NCBI GenBank assembly: GCA_905250075.1
Contig: CAJNOP010000015.1
Coordinates: forward strand, 2,657,340 to 2,721,339
Direction of reading: 5' to 3'
Origin: Rotaria sp. Silwood1
Lineage: Eukaryota > Rotifera > Eurotatoria > Philodinida > Philodinidae
DNA: 64,000 nucleotides
This document shows positions 51,292-62,756 of the stretch, piece by piece; the stretch's first letter is position 1; the number at the start of each line of letters is the position of its first letter. The notes below the pieces were generated by a model, which did not search any database, was not told the DNA's origin, and saw only the letters and a list, made by a program, of their open reading frames with translations. Made by a program: the position numbers and the translations under genes.

Positions 51292-52218
51292 ATGGACAGT
51301 AACACTCTAATACTGATTGTTGTTACTATGATACAAATTCCTTCATTTTTTTGTGCTATACAAAGTGTTCGATTTAGTCAAAAAAATAATCCATTAAGTC
51401 ATATACAAAATCATGCACTTGCTTGTTTATTATTGGTATCTATATGGACAATTGGAATTGATTTACCTTTTACACAAGCATATTTATGGTTAGATAATGT
51501 ACCTATTCGTACAACATGGGCTTGTATTTTTTATAATGTATCATTTTTTAGTATGACTGGATTAAATCGTGTACTTATGGCATTCATGTGTATTGAACGT
51601 CATTTTCTTGTTTTTCATAATCATCTTTATCGTACACATCGTTCACGTTTATTATTTCATTATATTCCATTTTATCTTACTATATTATCTATTTTAATAT
51701 ATTGTATTATTATAAATACTTTAGTATCATGTGGTGATATAAGTTTTGATTATACACGTTTTATGTGTGGTTATACATGTGGAATACGTATTCGTAATCT
51801 TGGAATGGTTTATATATGGCTAAATGTTTTTGCACCTACAGCAATTACAACTATTGCAAGTATTCTATTACCTATCAGATTTGTTATTCAAAAAACAAGT
51901 CTTCATCGTTTACAATGGTATCGTGCACGAAAAATGATTATACAAACAAGTATAATTGCTGGTGCATATGTTATATGTTGGTTACCTTATTCAATAGTTC
52001 TTCAATTATTAGTCAATGGAATATTGTCTTTTTCTGATCCAAATATAACTCTATTTTTCATATATGGACCTTATATAACTTCATTGTTGACACCATTTAT
52101 TGTTCAACATACAATACCTGGATGGATGAATAAAAAACTGGTAAAACAAATAAAACTGCTATTTTTTCCACAACAACGATTAACTCAACCACGAACTGGT
52201 ATATTTATTCCGCAATAA
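51292..52218 (+). CDS. Rhodopsin-like (class A) G protein-coupled receptor, intronless
   Basis: Single exon, 308 aa, starting at ATGGACAGT. Seven hydrophobic segments are visible, at roughly residues 4-26, 38-60, 75-100, 123-146, 168-193, 210-238 and 252-275. TM3 ends MCIERHFLVF in place of the usual DRY. TM6 carries YVICWLPYSIVLQL, the class A CWxP motif. TM7 has a divergent FIYGPYITSLLTPF instead of NPxxY. Cysteines in TM3 (WACIFYN) and extracellular loop 2 (FMCGYTCG) could form the conserved disulphide. The C-terminal tail is short. The ligand is unknown; similar intronless receptors form large lineage-specific sets in rotifers (general knowledge, not tested here). A weak acceptor-like TTTTTTAG lies about 35 nt before the ATG. 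Confidence 0.85.
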   Translation: MDSNTLILIVVTMIQIPSFFCAIQSVRFSQKNNPLSHIQNHALACLLLVSIWTIGIDLPFTQAYLWLDNVPIRTTWACIFYNVSFFSMTGLNRVLMAFMCIERHFLVFHNHLYRTHRSRLLFHYIPFYLTILSILIYCIIINTLVSCGDISFDYTRFMCGYTCGIRIRNLGMVYIWLNVFAPTAITTIASILLPIRFVIQKTSLHRLQWYRARKMIIQTSIIAGAYVICWLPYSIVLQLLVNGILSFSDPNITLFFIYGPYITSLLTPFIVQHTIPGWMNKKLVKQIKLLFFPQQRLTQPRTGIFIPQ

Positions 52219-54276
52219 TATTTTTTTTATAATTGAAGAATAAAAATAAAGAATATGAAAAATGGACTGTGAACCTCTGCTGATGAACTAAACCTGTCAA
52301 AACCGAGTACAAGTATAGATGCATATATATAATTAAAAAATTATGTTTTTCTTTTTCTGCGACTCATTATGTTGTTCTCGTACTGTGATGCACGTCGTAC
52401 AATTGTAAAAAAAACTTTTTAAAAAATAAATCTTTATAATTTTAAGAATTTTGCTGCGTAAAAAGACACTATTTTCGCTAGAAATGTTTTATTCGACGGG
52501 GAAAACCGAGGGATAGAATCCATCGGGTCCAAAATTTACAGATCTGAACTAACTTGACGGACTCCAGTGAGGGGAGGGAGTGTCCTTCCGAGCATTAGGT
52601 TGGCCTTCGTAAAGATTTCGCGTATGATACTAAAAACTATGTTTGTGCTTCTAATAAAAAGTTTAATAGTAATTTATATTTAATTCTTCATTGGCGAAGT
52701 GTCTTATCAAGTGAAGTTTGAAACATGTTATTTGATTACTGTAAGAAATGTTGGAGACATTTCTAATGACTATGGTTCAAGTTGCTTCTTTTTTATCTCG
52801 AATTGTACCGTTATATTAAATCCTACTAAGAAACAAAAAATCAGACTTATTTTCTACTTCATCGACCCGTATCAATCGAATGAAAGAAAACTTTCAGATG
52901 TGACGTATGATCAAACGTAATTCAGGTACTATGTAAATCACCGAACCACATCGAATTTATATTAACAGATTCTATAAGTCAAATATCCATATGATTCAAG
53001 CTGAACAAAAACTCCCCGGTATAATGTGTGCTATACTGATGATATTTGCCGGTAGTGACAAAAGCACCGGTATACCAACAATAGTCCTTCAACTGACAAT
53101 CTATTACCGGTATATTAGCAGTCATGCAAACAAACGTGCAACATGGTTACAGGGATTATGATAAAAGAAATTTATTAAAAATTGTTATTTTTATCTCATC
53201 ATACGTCGAAGCTGTACTTCATCAGTAAGCACTAGGTTTTACGCATGTTCTCAAAGTATTTTCTTCATATGTCAAAAGTCTTGAACTCCAGCGCAAATTA
53301 AAAGAAAGATCTACTGTTACTTCCATTTGCATATCTAAAGATTTTACTGCCAACATAACTCAAATAATTGAACTTTTTATATAAAGAAGATTATTGTACT
53401 AATCGAGATAAAAAAATTGAAGTTTACTCATTTGAAATATTTCTAAACTTGTTATTAGTCGTGGCATTATGTGTTTCAAATTTAACTTAATAATTATGTT
53501 TCTTGAGACAAACTGTCTTAAAATTCTTGTTGTGATCTTTTCCTTAAGTACATCGATATACTTTATAAATAAAAATTGCACATGTGTTATAACATTCTAA
53601 ATATCGAATAAGCACTTCTCCAGTTTAACGAATATTGTCAGATAATTTTTGATAATAAAAAATTGATGAGTAGTATTTAAAAGTGATTATGAATAATAAT
53701 CAGAATTTTTATTTAAACATCTATTTCATAAACTAGAAAGACTATTCAACCAGCTGCTCTGGAAATTCTGAAAAACTGAAAAATTTGATTTATTTGATAT
53801 ACACATATATATTTAAAGATGAATGGTTTTTTTTTAATAAAATCTAGATTACAATTTTCATATTTTAAATATTACAACGAGCAAATATTTATGTGTAAAA
53901 AACCGAAATAGAATTTCTATTCGATTTAGTAGAACTCGATGAAACTTAGGAGGAACTTATATTAATTGTATCAAATTTTCCTTTCGACTTTATACTTCAA
54001 GCCTTGTCAATATATTATTTGCTTCGTGCTCAAAAATTACCCGTGATTCATCCGAAATGGCGTAGATGATGACTCATATTGTTCGCTGTTTCTTGTGCAT
54101 TGCTATTTATAAAACTATCTTGTGACACGTTGTTGAAGTAAATATTGTGATGCAGTGGTACAAGAACATGAAGTTGTTTTTTTCTTTTTCTTCCGTTACC
54201 CGTATTCTCTGATTTCAAAAAAAAACGATTCTTTTTCATTTTACCTTGCAGTAATATAAAAAACAAGCGAAGAAGT
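52219..54276. other. Intergenic between the GPCR and the deiodinase
   Basis: No gene. Four CCGGTA motifs occur within 100 bp (53016, 53049, 53067, 53107), two inside ACCGGT palindromes, conspicuous in AT-rich DNA. Region 52490-52620 is also relatively GC-rich and may be an old repeat. Confidence 0.4.
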
Positions 54277-55564
54277 ATGGACGTCAATGAAACGTCTTCA
54301 ACAGATTCGCTTGAAAAGCATTATGCTGAAATAGCACAAAAGACAGCTGAAGCAATAGCTGCTGAAGGACTACCATCGTCTGGTAATAATGGATTATCTA
54401 TCCAAAGTTCCCTTCCACAATTGCCACGTTATCAACCACCACCACCTCCTTCACCACCAAGGGAACGATTTATGGTATGTCGAATGTTTTTTCCTACATC
54501 AGGTCATATGGGATTTGATACAATTAAATTGTCCGATGAATTACCTCCACTTGAAATAGTTCGCGAAATGGTTCTCTATGAAACACGTCTTCGTTTGTCT
54601 GGTTCAATGCAAAAAATCATGGATGAATATCATACTGATGAATGTGCTGTTACGTAAGCATAAATTTATTTTTCTCATAAGATACGTTAATTGAATTATT
54701 TTGAAATTTTAGTTATATACATAATCTTATTCAACAACATGTCGTGGAATACTTCGGATATCGAGATGTTAATGCATTACGTACAGCTTTGCATCGATTT
54801 CCAGATGATCCTATTGTTCAAGCAGCCTTTTATGGTAAGTGTTTGAAAATGAATTGTTCTTAAAATACTCATCATGAATAATAATCTTTCAAATTTAAAT
54901 CAATAAAATATGATATACTTTTAAATTTTTTTCATTTTTAATATTTTCTTTTTAGTTAAATACAATAAAATTTCACAAGGTGTAGTTCAACAAGGTCAAT
55001 GTGCTCGAGATGTCAATCTATATACTGTAGATGGTCAACCAACGAATCTCTTTTCACAAATTTCAGCTGGCCAGCCATTAATAATATTGGCTGGTTCAAC
55101 TACATGACCTCCATTTCGAGCAAATGTCGAGCGAATGAAGTAAGACTTTTTGTATGGAATCGAAATATAAAACATTTATATTTATAATTAGCGCGCTTGT
55201 TCGCTCACATATGCCGAATGGTATACGTCTCGTTGCAATTTATATTGCTGAAGCACATTCACGAGATGAATGGCCAGTTGGCGAGACAATATCATGTGTT
55301 GATCAACCAAAAACATTTGAACAACGACTTGAAAATGCTCAAAAATTCAAAAAGAATTTTAATTTCGAAATGCCTATGCTTGTCGATAATATGAATAATA
55401 CTTTTCTTAATACTTATGGATCATGGCCATTTCGCTTCTTTGTCATATATGAAGGTGAATTAATATTGAAAGCTGAACCTGATAAAGAAACTTTCACTTA
55501 TGACTTGAACGAAATTGATAAATGGATTACGAACTTCTATGAATCACATTCTCAAACTATTTAA
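54277..55564 (+). CDS. DIO: Iodothyronine deiodinase-like selenoprotein (in-frame TGA = Sec)
   Basis: Exons: 54277-54653, 54713-54834, 54956-55139 and 55192-55564; phases agree, 351 aa with Sec at residue 217. The catalytic thioredoxin-fold region reads LAGSTT-U-PPFRANVERM, equal to the family SCT-U-PPF motif, with TGA at 55105-55107. It continues with VAIYIAEAHSRDEWPVGE, including the conserved His after EA, and YGSWPFRFFVIYEGELI. Deiodinases remove iodine from thyroid hormones using Sec; the substrate in this animal is unknown. The N-terminus (about 190 residues) is unusual: it is soluble-looking, with a Pro run (YQPPPPPSPPRE) and helical stretches, and lacks the usual N-terminal membrane anchor. 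It may instead be a deiodinase-like peroxiredoxin relative. The open frame resumes perfectly after the TGA, and a SECIS element follows the stop, so TGA is read as Sec and not as a break. Confidence 0.9.
55105..55107 (+). other. Selenocysteine codon (TGA) in the deiodinase-like gene
   Basis: TGA lies exactly where deiodinases carry Sec, between TT and PPF. The frame is kept for 150 further codons including an intron. Confidence 0.92.
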
Positions 55565-55665
55565 TAGTTTTATTTGATTTTAAGAAATAGTACAACTGTT
55601 TTCTTCTTTCTATTTCCTATCAATCTATTTGATAGTCCTCAACAATAAAAACCTAGCATAAACTA

Positions 55666-55713
55666 ATGATGACTATGAATACAAATCACATTTGTGAATA
55701 TTCATAGTTTGAT
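55666..55713 (+). promoter_or_regulatory. SECIS element in the 3' UTR
   Basis: About 100 nt after the stop. The 5' quartet strand is ATGAT (55666-55670) and the 3' strand TGAT (55710-55713), allowing tandem G.A pairs. An 11-bp helix GACTATGAATA/TATTCATAGTT (55671-55681 with 55699-55709, one G.U) separates them from an unpaired AAA at 55683-55685. A mini-stem TCACA/TGTGA (55686-55690 with 55693-55697) then makes it a form-2 SECIS. A weaker lower helix is possible outside the quartet. AATAAA at 55715-55720 follows; the earlier AATAAA at 55644 would remove the element. Confidence 0.9.
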
Positions 55714-55714
55714 A

Positions 55715-55720
55715 AATAAA
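55715..55720 (+). terminator. Poly-A signal after the SECIS
   Basis: AATAAA two bases beyond the SECIS quartet; its use keeps the SECIS in the mRNA. Confidence 0.5.
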
Positions 55721-56017
55721 TGTTAAGTTTTCCGAGGAATTTTTTGCGCGTAAAAAATATTGGATAGATTTTGATGGATATAGAAAGAAAAAAAATCATT
55801 TGTACGTTTCTAAATATTTTATTTTCGAAATAAATATTAAATATATATGACATATAAATCATATTTAATTAGTTAAAACTGGTAAGCTAGGATAAAAAAT
55901 AAATAAATATACATAAAAAACATTCAAGTTTGTTTTACATTGAAAAAAAAGGCAAACGAAATCTTTATTTAAAAGTCGTATTAAGCGCATTACTATACTG
56001 TTTGTTTCTTACAAATT

Positions 56018-57799
56018 TTAACTAAATTTTTCCCAGTAAGATTCTTTGAATACATCGTCATCAGTCCAAATTGTTATCGAATCTACTTTACGTTCAAATA
56101 AGAATTTAACTTTTCGTAGTAATTGATCATCCCATACTTTTTGTTCATCATGATTATAAGATGAAAATGAAAAATCAGTAATTTTAAATGTAAGACAACG
56201 AAGATGTGGTAGATAAGTCTTTATTAATGGAATATTCGATAATTGTATCGTATTAATTGTTAAATGTTCTATGTAAGGAAACAATTGTGAAATAGTAATA
56301 ATATCGTTTTTATCAAAATTATGTTCATCAACAGATATATCAAGACATTTCAAATAATTATTCTTTTCTAAATAAACTTTTTGATTACTAAGTAAAAGAC
56401 TATATTGAATCCGAAGTGAAGTTATATTATTTCTAACACATGATAAAAGTAAATTAATTGTATTAGATTCCTTGCCAAGTAATGAAATATCAAGATATTG
56501 AATTTGTGAATAATTTACATAGGTTAAAAACCATTGGAGAAGATCTCGATCTAGATTATAAACTACGAGATATCTAAGATTCTTGAAATAGTAATTATCT
56601 GATAAAGAACTAGTTATATCAGATATACCAAAATTAATAATTTCATTCGTAGGAATATCATTAATACAAGCACGTATAGGTACTATCCAATATCGTAGAA
56701 CTGGTTGATTATATTCATCTTGTTCACCATATTGCATATTTCCTACATCGAATCTATTCAAATTTGAATATTCATATTTTGTTATCATCATATAAAAATT
56801 TTTCTTTGCTCTCCAAAATGATGTATCAAATGTTGTTAGAATATTTTCAATATCAGCTTCATTTATACAATATGTCGTTGTCTTAAGAATAAAATTATTT
56901 AGCAAAGGTAATGATTCTTTTAATAAAGATTCCCAAGCACTTGCCTGTAGAAGTGCATTATGTGCTTTAATTTCTAAATGACGTAAAATAGGCATAGCTT
57001 TAAGATATTGTGCTAACATATCAAATGTTGTCGAATCATTTGATTGAAATGATAATATAACAGTCTGAAGATTAAACATTGTAATAATATTATTGTTTGA
57101 AGGTTGTGATAGATAATAGAGACCGTAATATGAATTTGAAGTAAATCGAACATTAAAATATTTAAGATGAGAAGCACATCGAAATATTGATTGTACATGT
57201 TGAAATTCGCATGATAGATCAAAATTTGTAAAATATTCAACTGTTGATGAAATATTAGTTAAAAAATTCCATTGATTACGTTGAAAATCACTAATTAACA
57301 TAATTCGTTTAATTTTTTTTAATTTTAATATATCACCAATAACATAATTTAATGTTGGCATATATTCTGTTTCTATTGCTTTAAGAATAATTGTATCAAT
57401 AGGTGTATGTAATAATGAAAGAATAGCTCGTTGAGCTATTGACCAATCAATAGTTTTACCATTTAATTGAAAATAAAGTTTACGAAGTCGTTTAAATGAA
57501 ATAAATAATGGAAAAAATGATAAAAATGTATGAATTTGACCAGGTGTATTTTGTTCAGATAAAATTAATATTTCTATTCGTTCGATATAAGTTGGTAAAA
57601 GATCAAGACAAAAATAAAAATAATCTTTTCGACAATGAAAAAAATTAAAATAAAATCGTTGACATTGAGATATAATTGCATTGAAACGTTGATTTTGTAA
57701 ATCAGCAAATGCAATCAATATATCTACACCATTTATATATTTTTCAAATATATGAATTAATATTTCATTCGGAAGTAATTCTAATTTTGATACAGACAT
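56018..57799 (-). CDS. F-box-type protein with leucine-rich C-terminal region, intronless
   Basis: Single exon, 593 aa, starting MSVSKLELLPNEILIHIFEKY, which matches an N-terminal F-box (LPxEILxxIFxY) continuing to about residue 45. The rest is a long Leu/Ile-rich region with repeated units such as LRKLYFQL, LKYFNVRF, LRHLEIKA, LRYLVVYNLD, IQYLDISLLG and LKCLDISVD, suggesting irregular leucine-rich repeats. F-box proteins act as SCF ubiquitin-ligase substrate adaptors through SKP1; the target here is unknown. The gene is convergent with the deiodinase (about 450 nt between stops). The lack of introns contrasts with the neighbours and suggests membership of an expanded, possibly retroposed family. 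Confidence 0.85.
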   Translation of the reverse strand: MSVSKLELLPNEILIHIFEKYINGVDILIAFADLQNQRFNAIISQCQRFYFNFFHCRKDYFYFCLDLLPTYIERIEILILSEQNTPGQIHTFLSFFPLFISFKRLRKLYFQLNGKTIDWSIAQRAILSLLHTPIDTIILKAIETEYMPTLNYVIGDILKLKKIKRIMLISDFQRNQWNFLTNISSTVEYFTNFDLSCEFQHVQSIFRCASHLKYFNVRFTSNSYYGLYYLSQPSNNNIITMFNLQTVILSFQSNDSTTFDMLAQYLKAMPILRHLEIKAHNALLQASAWESLLKESLPLLNNFILKTTTYCINEADIENILTTFDTSFWRAKKNFYMMITKYEYSNLNRFDVGNMQYGEQDEYNQPVLRYWIVPIRACINDIPTNEIINFGISDITSSLSDNYYFKNLRYLVVYNLDRDLLQWFLTYVNYSQIQYLDISLLGKESNTINLLLSCVRNNITSLRIQYSLLLSNQKVYLEKNNYLKCLDISVDEHNFDKNDIITISQLFPYIEHLTINTIQLSNIPLIKTYLPHLRCLTFKITDFSFSSYNHDEQKVWDDQLLRKVKFLFERKVDSITIWTDDDVFKESYWEKFS

Positions 57800-60700
57800 A
57801 CTATAAGAGGAAGAAGACAGTAGTTCGATTTAATGTATAAAAAAACAACTTATGTACTTTGTTAATTTCTTTCTTATGTAAAAGTAAAAGTTTTTTTTTT
57901 TCTTTTCTACTCAATGTCAGTATGACTTTTTATTTATTATTCAAGAGAACTTTTATTTATTTGTCTCGCTCGTCTAGCAAACCATGCACAAAACTTACGA
58001 ATCATATTAACGCATTAATAATCGGCAGGTTATTATGCCATTTACTCATGTCAAAAAAAAAATATATATAGATTGATTTTCTTTGTAGGAGTTGTACATA
58101 GAAAAAAAAGTGAATATAGTATCTTATGAGACGTTTGTATAAATTAATTTTGAACGATTCGATGAATTTTAATTATTATTCACAGAAAACGATAAAAATA
58201 TAAACATTTAATCGGTACAAAACTTCGATAAGATTCTTTACCTTGGCTTCACACAACTTGCAGACGCAAAGAATCACATGAAAATCAATATAAACAGTAT
58301 GAGTAACTACTTTGCTGTTGAATAATAAACAAAATGTTCTATCTTCAGTGAAAACCGTAAGAATATCATATATATAAGGATGTATTTGCTTAGACAAATT
58401 ATCTGCAGCAAACTGTTGAACATCATCAACTTAAGGTGTCCGTCAATCCCTTTCGTTCACTGACGGTGTTCAACAAACAAACGTCATCAATAGCTTATTT
58501 GGCAACTTAAAATACTCTGTGGGCGTTCATTCTATATACTTATTTTTTTTTTTGTTTGAGAGAGTATATTACAATAAAGAGCATAGTGGAGGCGTTCTAT
58601 TTTTTCAAGTTCTTACTTTTTAAGCAAAGGAAAAAAATAAATGGTCAATATGCTGGAAAATTCTCCTAAAATTGCATTTTTAATCATAAAAGTATTATTG
58701 AATATGATAATAATAAAGTTTAGTTAGATAAAAATGACTCTGTTATGTTCTACATCTTGACATTCTCTTTGAATCAGAAAAAGAAAATTTCTACATAGAA
58801 TGAAGGTCTACAGAGAATTCTCGGATGCAAGATCAAAAAAGTATAACGAGAGAAAAAAGAAAGAAAAAAATTCTTGATGTTTCTGAAAACAGTATATTTT
58901 TCAAGAAGAAGATGCTGAATAAAAAGTGACGTTAGAGTTATTCATTTAATAGTTTGTTTATCCGTTTTTGCTAAATGATTTTTTGCATTTTCTGGTTGGT
59001 TATTCTTATCAGCGTGTATGAATCGTTGACTAATTCTTATTACTTTCTAATGTAGACTTATATTGTCGTGATATGTCTGCTTTAGCTGATTCATTCAAAA
59101 TATTCTTACTCAGAAACAGTTTTTTTTTTTCTTTATGTATAGTCTCGATAGAAATATGCTATACGTAATCAATAAATATTCTGTGTAGTTATGTTATTTC
59201 AGTATGCGTAACTTTCTGATGCTCATAGAAAGACAGTTTTCTACTTCTATTGAATTATCATTACATTTTAAGTATATAAAACAAAATACAATCTGCAAGA
59301 AACAAACAAGTTTGACAAAAACAGACACTAATTATATGCAGACGAACTGAAAAGTTTCATAGTCTATCATAGAGAAACTAATACAAGTATTTGAACTTCA
59401 GCTACCTATTCAAACAATATAAATATGCTGCTTATATAATCTTGTATTATTTTCTATATGTAGAAAAAATCGTGTTTTATGACGTGTCTGTTGAATGTCA
59501 TTCGCTTGTATTTTATTGTTACTTTAATTCTTCGTGCACGTTTTATATTTTATTATATGAGTCATTTCAGGTTAAGTATGATATATTCATCTTTCATCTG
59601 ACTTTGATTCTTTACAACGATTATTTTTTTTTTAATAAGTTCTTTTAGCATAGAAATATGTAAAAATGTTGGTTCTTTTGGCTGATGATTAATAAAAAAT
59701 TGATGCGTGAATATCTTTTTTAATTCTACAAGAAAAATTATCTGAAAATTTTAGGATAGACTCGGCGACACAAATCGCATCTATTATTATGAAAATTTCA
59801 GAAAGATTGGTTTCGAAAAGAAAACTGCTTCTAGAAATCTGGTTTTCTAGAGATTCTGTCAAGCTTCGAAACAAAGATGTTTGTCTAATAGTTATTTAAC
59901 GCTTGGAAGAAGGCTTTGTATTGTTTGACATTTGTTTTGAACCTCTCATTCGGTAATAAGAGCATTTCTTTTGCATTTTTCGTCACGTCGCTAACGAAAA
60001 GTAAATCGAGTTTTATTTTGAACTTTGGATTGAGAGTTTGTAGCGTCAGAAGTTGTCTAAAAAATGAAGTATTTATGATTGCGTGAAATCGAAGGTTTTA
60101 AACTGAAACGCATGCTTCAGAGTGTTTGAAATAACTTAACATGCATGTAGTATTTAAAAATTAGTTCTATGAGTGTTCATTATTGTGAGATATACATGTT
60201 TTAAGTTTGCGAAGCCATGTTCATAACAAAGAATTTGGTCCAAGTACTAAGAATAATTTTATGGATATGAATATAGATATGATTATTGATAGTTCTCTTA
60301 CCTGTATACAAAATAATTTTTGGTATTTACGTTTCTTTTCTTCTATGGTTCTACAAATTTGTTTCGTTTTTTTTTCATAATTTATCGTAATTCTTGTAGC
60401 TATTCAAGTGTGTTTGCCATTTGTAACTAAAATAATTGCATACATTCTTTTATCTATACGAAAGAAAAAGAAATCTTCAAGCCTTTTCATGATATTCTGA
60501 TGCAAATAGAATATGTTGACTTTTTTTCTTACATTATAATTCTTCAATTAGTATCTGACAAATATTCCTGCTCAAATACTTAGACTATTGGTTAACTACG
60601 AAGCTAGACTGGATTAATGTCATCCGCCGTAGATGTTTGGAAACTCTCCAGAAAATAGCACTGGTAAACTCAATCCTATAAGGTGGATCTTCCTCATTGA

Positions 60701-61649
60701 AACTTTGACGTTTTGCCTTCTTTCACTTGGTTCCTAGTGCTTTTTCTAGGAGAATTTCTTCTAGGCTTCTGTCGATAATAGACAATTATCCGATGATGTG
60801 TGATACATCTAGTGAGAACAATACTGCAAAGCATGAGCAAAATCACTTGACGATTATCTTCCACTAGAGCAAATGTCGCTGATCATCCATATATTTTTAT
60901 GATAAGAAAATAGAATATGATTTTATTGTCAACACAGAAGAAATTTCCAATGTTGTGAGCTCTTTCTTTTTTTATTTTTTGTCATAGTTCATTCTTGTCA
61001 ATCTATGTAACTGATATAACGGTTCTTTATGACTGCAATGGTCAGAAAGCAATATAAAGCTTTACAAGAAAGAAACAAAAACGTCATTTTCAGTTAATTA
61101 CTTAATTTTGATTACGATTTTATCGTGATTAATGTGTACTGATAAGAAGATATAATCTTGATCTCTTTTGTTCGAAAGGAATTATTGAGAATGAAAAATG
61201 TTAATAATCATATAAATTTCTCATAAGTTTTTTTTTGTTTCAAACTTTGACCTATTATTACAAATATCACTCAATACTTTTTCATCATTATGAACATCAT
61301 TTAACATGTAACACATTTTATTTGATTGATGCTTTTAAGTTCAATGTTGACGTTGGATAAGTTACCCAAAAAGAATGTCAATCAATATTTTTCTATTAAA
61401 GAATTAAATCTATTTGAAAACATGTTTTCTCCTTTACGATAACTGGTTATATAAATCCTAAACAGATTACTCATGAAGATAATTCACTGGAAATCTATAG
61501 GTATATGTATTTCAATCATTGCATTATACTTAAGAATACATGTTAAAATATGAATTCAATCGCTGATTTTCTCACAAAGAATTAAATTCTATAAAACATA
61601 CAAAAATGTAACATTAAAATTGATATCTCATCAAGTGCTTATGGCTATG
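57800..61649. other. Intergenic, 3.9 kb
   Basis: No coding sequence recognised. It holds the second copy of the diverged repeat (about 58690-58925), a CCGTCA/TGACGG hairpin near 58440-58470, and a relatively GC-rich patch at about 60600-60880 that could be a relic of an old element. Short open frames here lack the codon pattern of real exons. Confidence 0.45.
58690..58925. repeat. Diverged dispersed repeat, copy 2
   Basis: Partner of 6640-6895. Shared blocks include ACTCTGTTATGTTCTACATC, TTGACATTCTCTTT, an AAAAAAATTCTT run and ATATTTTTCAAG. Both copies lie outside coding sequence. Confidence 0.5.
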
Positions 61650-62140
61650 TTCAAAAATTGCGAACAAAAAAATTAAGCCAATTAGGAAAAAACTGTTCAC
61701 AATTTGGAACACAGAAAATAACGTTGATCTTATTTTTATTGTGTTTTCAAATTGCGAATACTTTTTATAATTAAATAATATAGTTTTAATTCTTTTTATT
61801 TGACAAGCCAATACGAATTTATCATTTGAATATATAATTTTATTTTTTTTAAATATTTTTATTTATTTTCCTTTAATCATTATTCTCATTTATTATTATA
61901 TATTCAAATGACAAAATTCGTGTTGACTTGTCAAATAAAAAGAAATAATATCATTCTTATTCGTCAAACTTCTATATTTATATTATTAATAAAATTGAAC
62001 TCATAATCAGCTATTGCAATAACTAATTAATTAAAGTGTTCGTAATTTTGAAATGCAATAAAAATAAGATCAACGTTATTTTTTGTGTTCCAAATTGCGA
62101 ACAATTTTTTCTTAATTTTTTTTTTATTCACAATTTGGAA
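61650..62140. mobile_element. Second type of foldback (MITE-like) element
   Basis: About 491 bp with long inverted arms. Left TTCAAAAATTGCGAAC is the inverse of right ATTCACAATTTGGAA. Next come AAAATAACGTTGATCTTATT (left) and its inverse AATAAGATCAACGTTATTTT (right). Further in, ATTTGACAAG...ATTTGAATATATAA pairs with TTATATATTCAAAT...CTTGTCAAAT. The flanks GCTATG (61644-61649) and GCTACG (62141-62146) are near-identical and may be the target duplication. TTGCGAA/TTCGCAA motifs recur within the arms. It has no coding capacity and is unrelated in sequence to the TTA-flanked family. Confidence 0.78.
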
Positions 62141-62756
62141 GCTACGAAAATTTCATAACAAAAGAAAACAAACGATCTTCACGATGTTGTCCTTCAGGAT
62201 ATATATTTATTATGTTTACTTTCTTATCAATCATCTCTCATTTAAAATGTATATCCAGAATGATTGATAGTAATCTGTTGTTTTTTCACTGTCAATCACT
62301 AAAATAACATTTAGAATATTAATGATGATGAGTGATTTTGAATATGTTATTTCATATTAATATTGATGATTTCTATTAAAAAAAAACTTTCATAGGGAAA
62401 ATTCATTACATAGATTTGTTTCTTTTTCTGTCTAAAAAGAAAAGAGTAATTAACGATAGAAAAGCAATGTCTTCTTGTTCATATGAATATGTTCTAACGG
62501 AATGACATCGTTCGTTTTCTTATACACACGCACATTTCAAATTGTTTATGCAACGATTTATTCGTGTTCGTCCGATATTTTTCTCTTCTTTCCTAACATA
62601 TCCTCGGTCAGGCAATCTAAACAAAAGATTAAAAAATATATTCGACAGCTTCATCTTTCTCTTACGATTTCTTCATTTCATATACATTCATAGAAAGAAA
62701 AGCAAGCTACAGTTTAACACTTTATTTCTTTATCATATATTGTTTTGTATTTAAAA
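62141..62756. other. Intergenic upstream of the last gene
   Basis: AT-rich; probably contains the promoter of the gene starting at 62757. No other feature seen. Confidence 0.4.

Noticed and set aside
55105-55107. TGA as an inactivating stop in the deiodinase-like gene
   Set aside because: It is the only stop, it lies exactly at the Sec position of the family, the frame continues intact and a SECIS follows.
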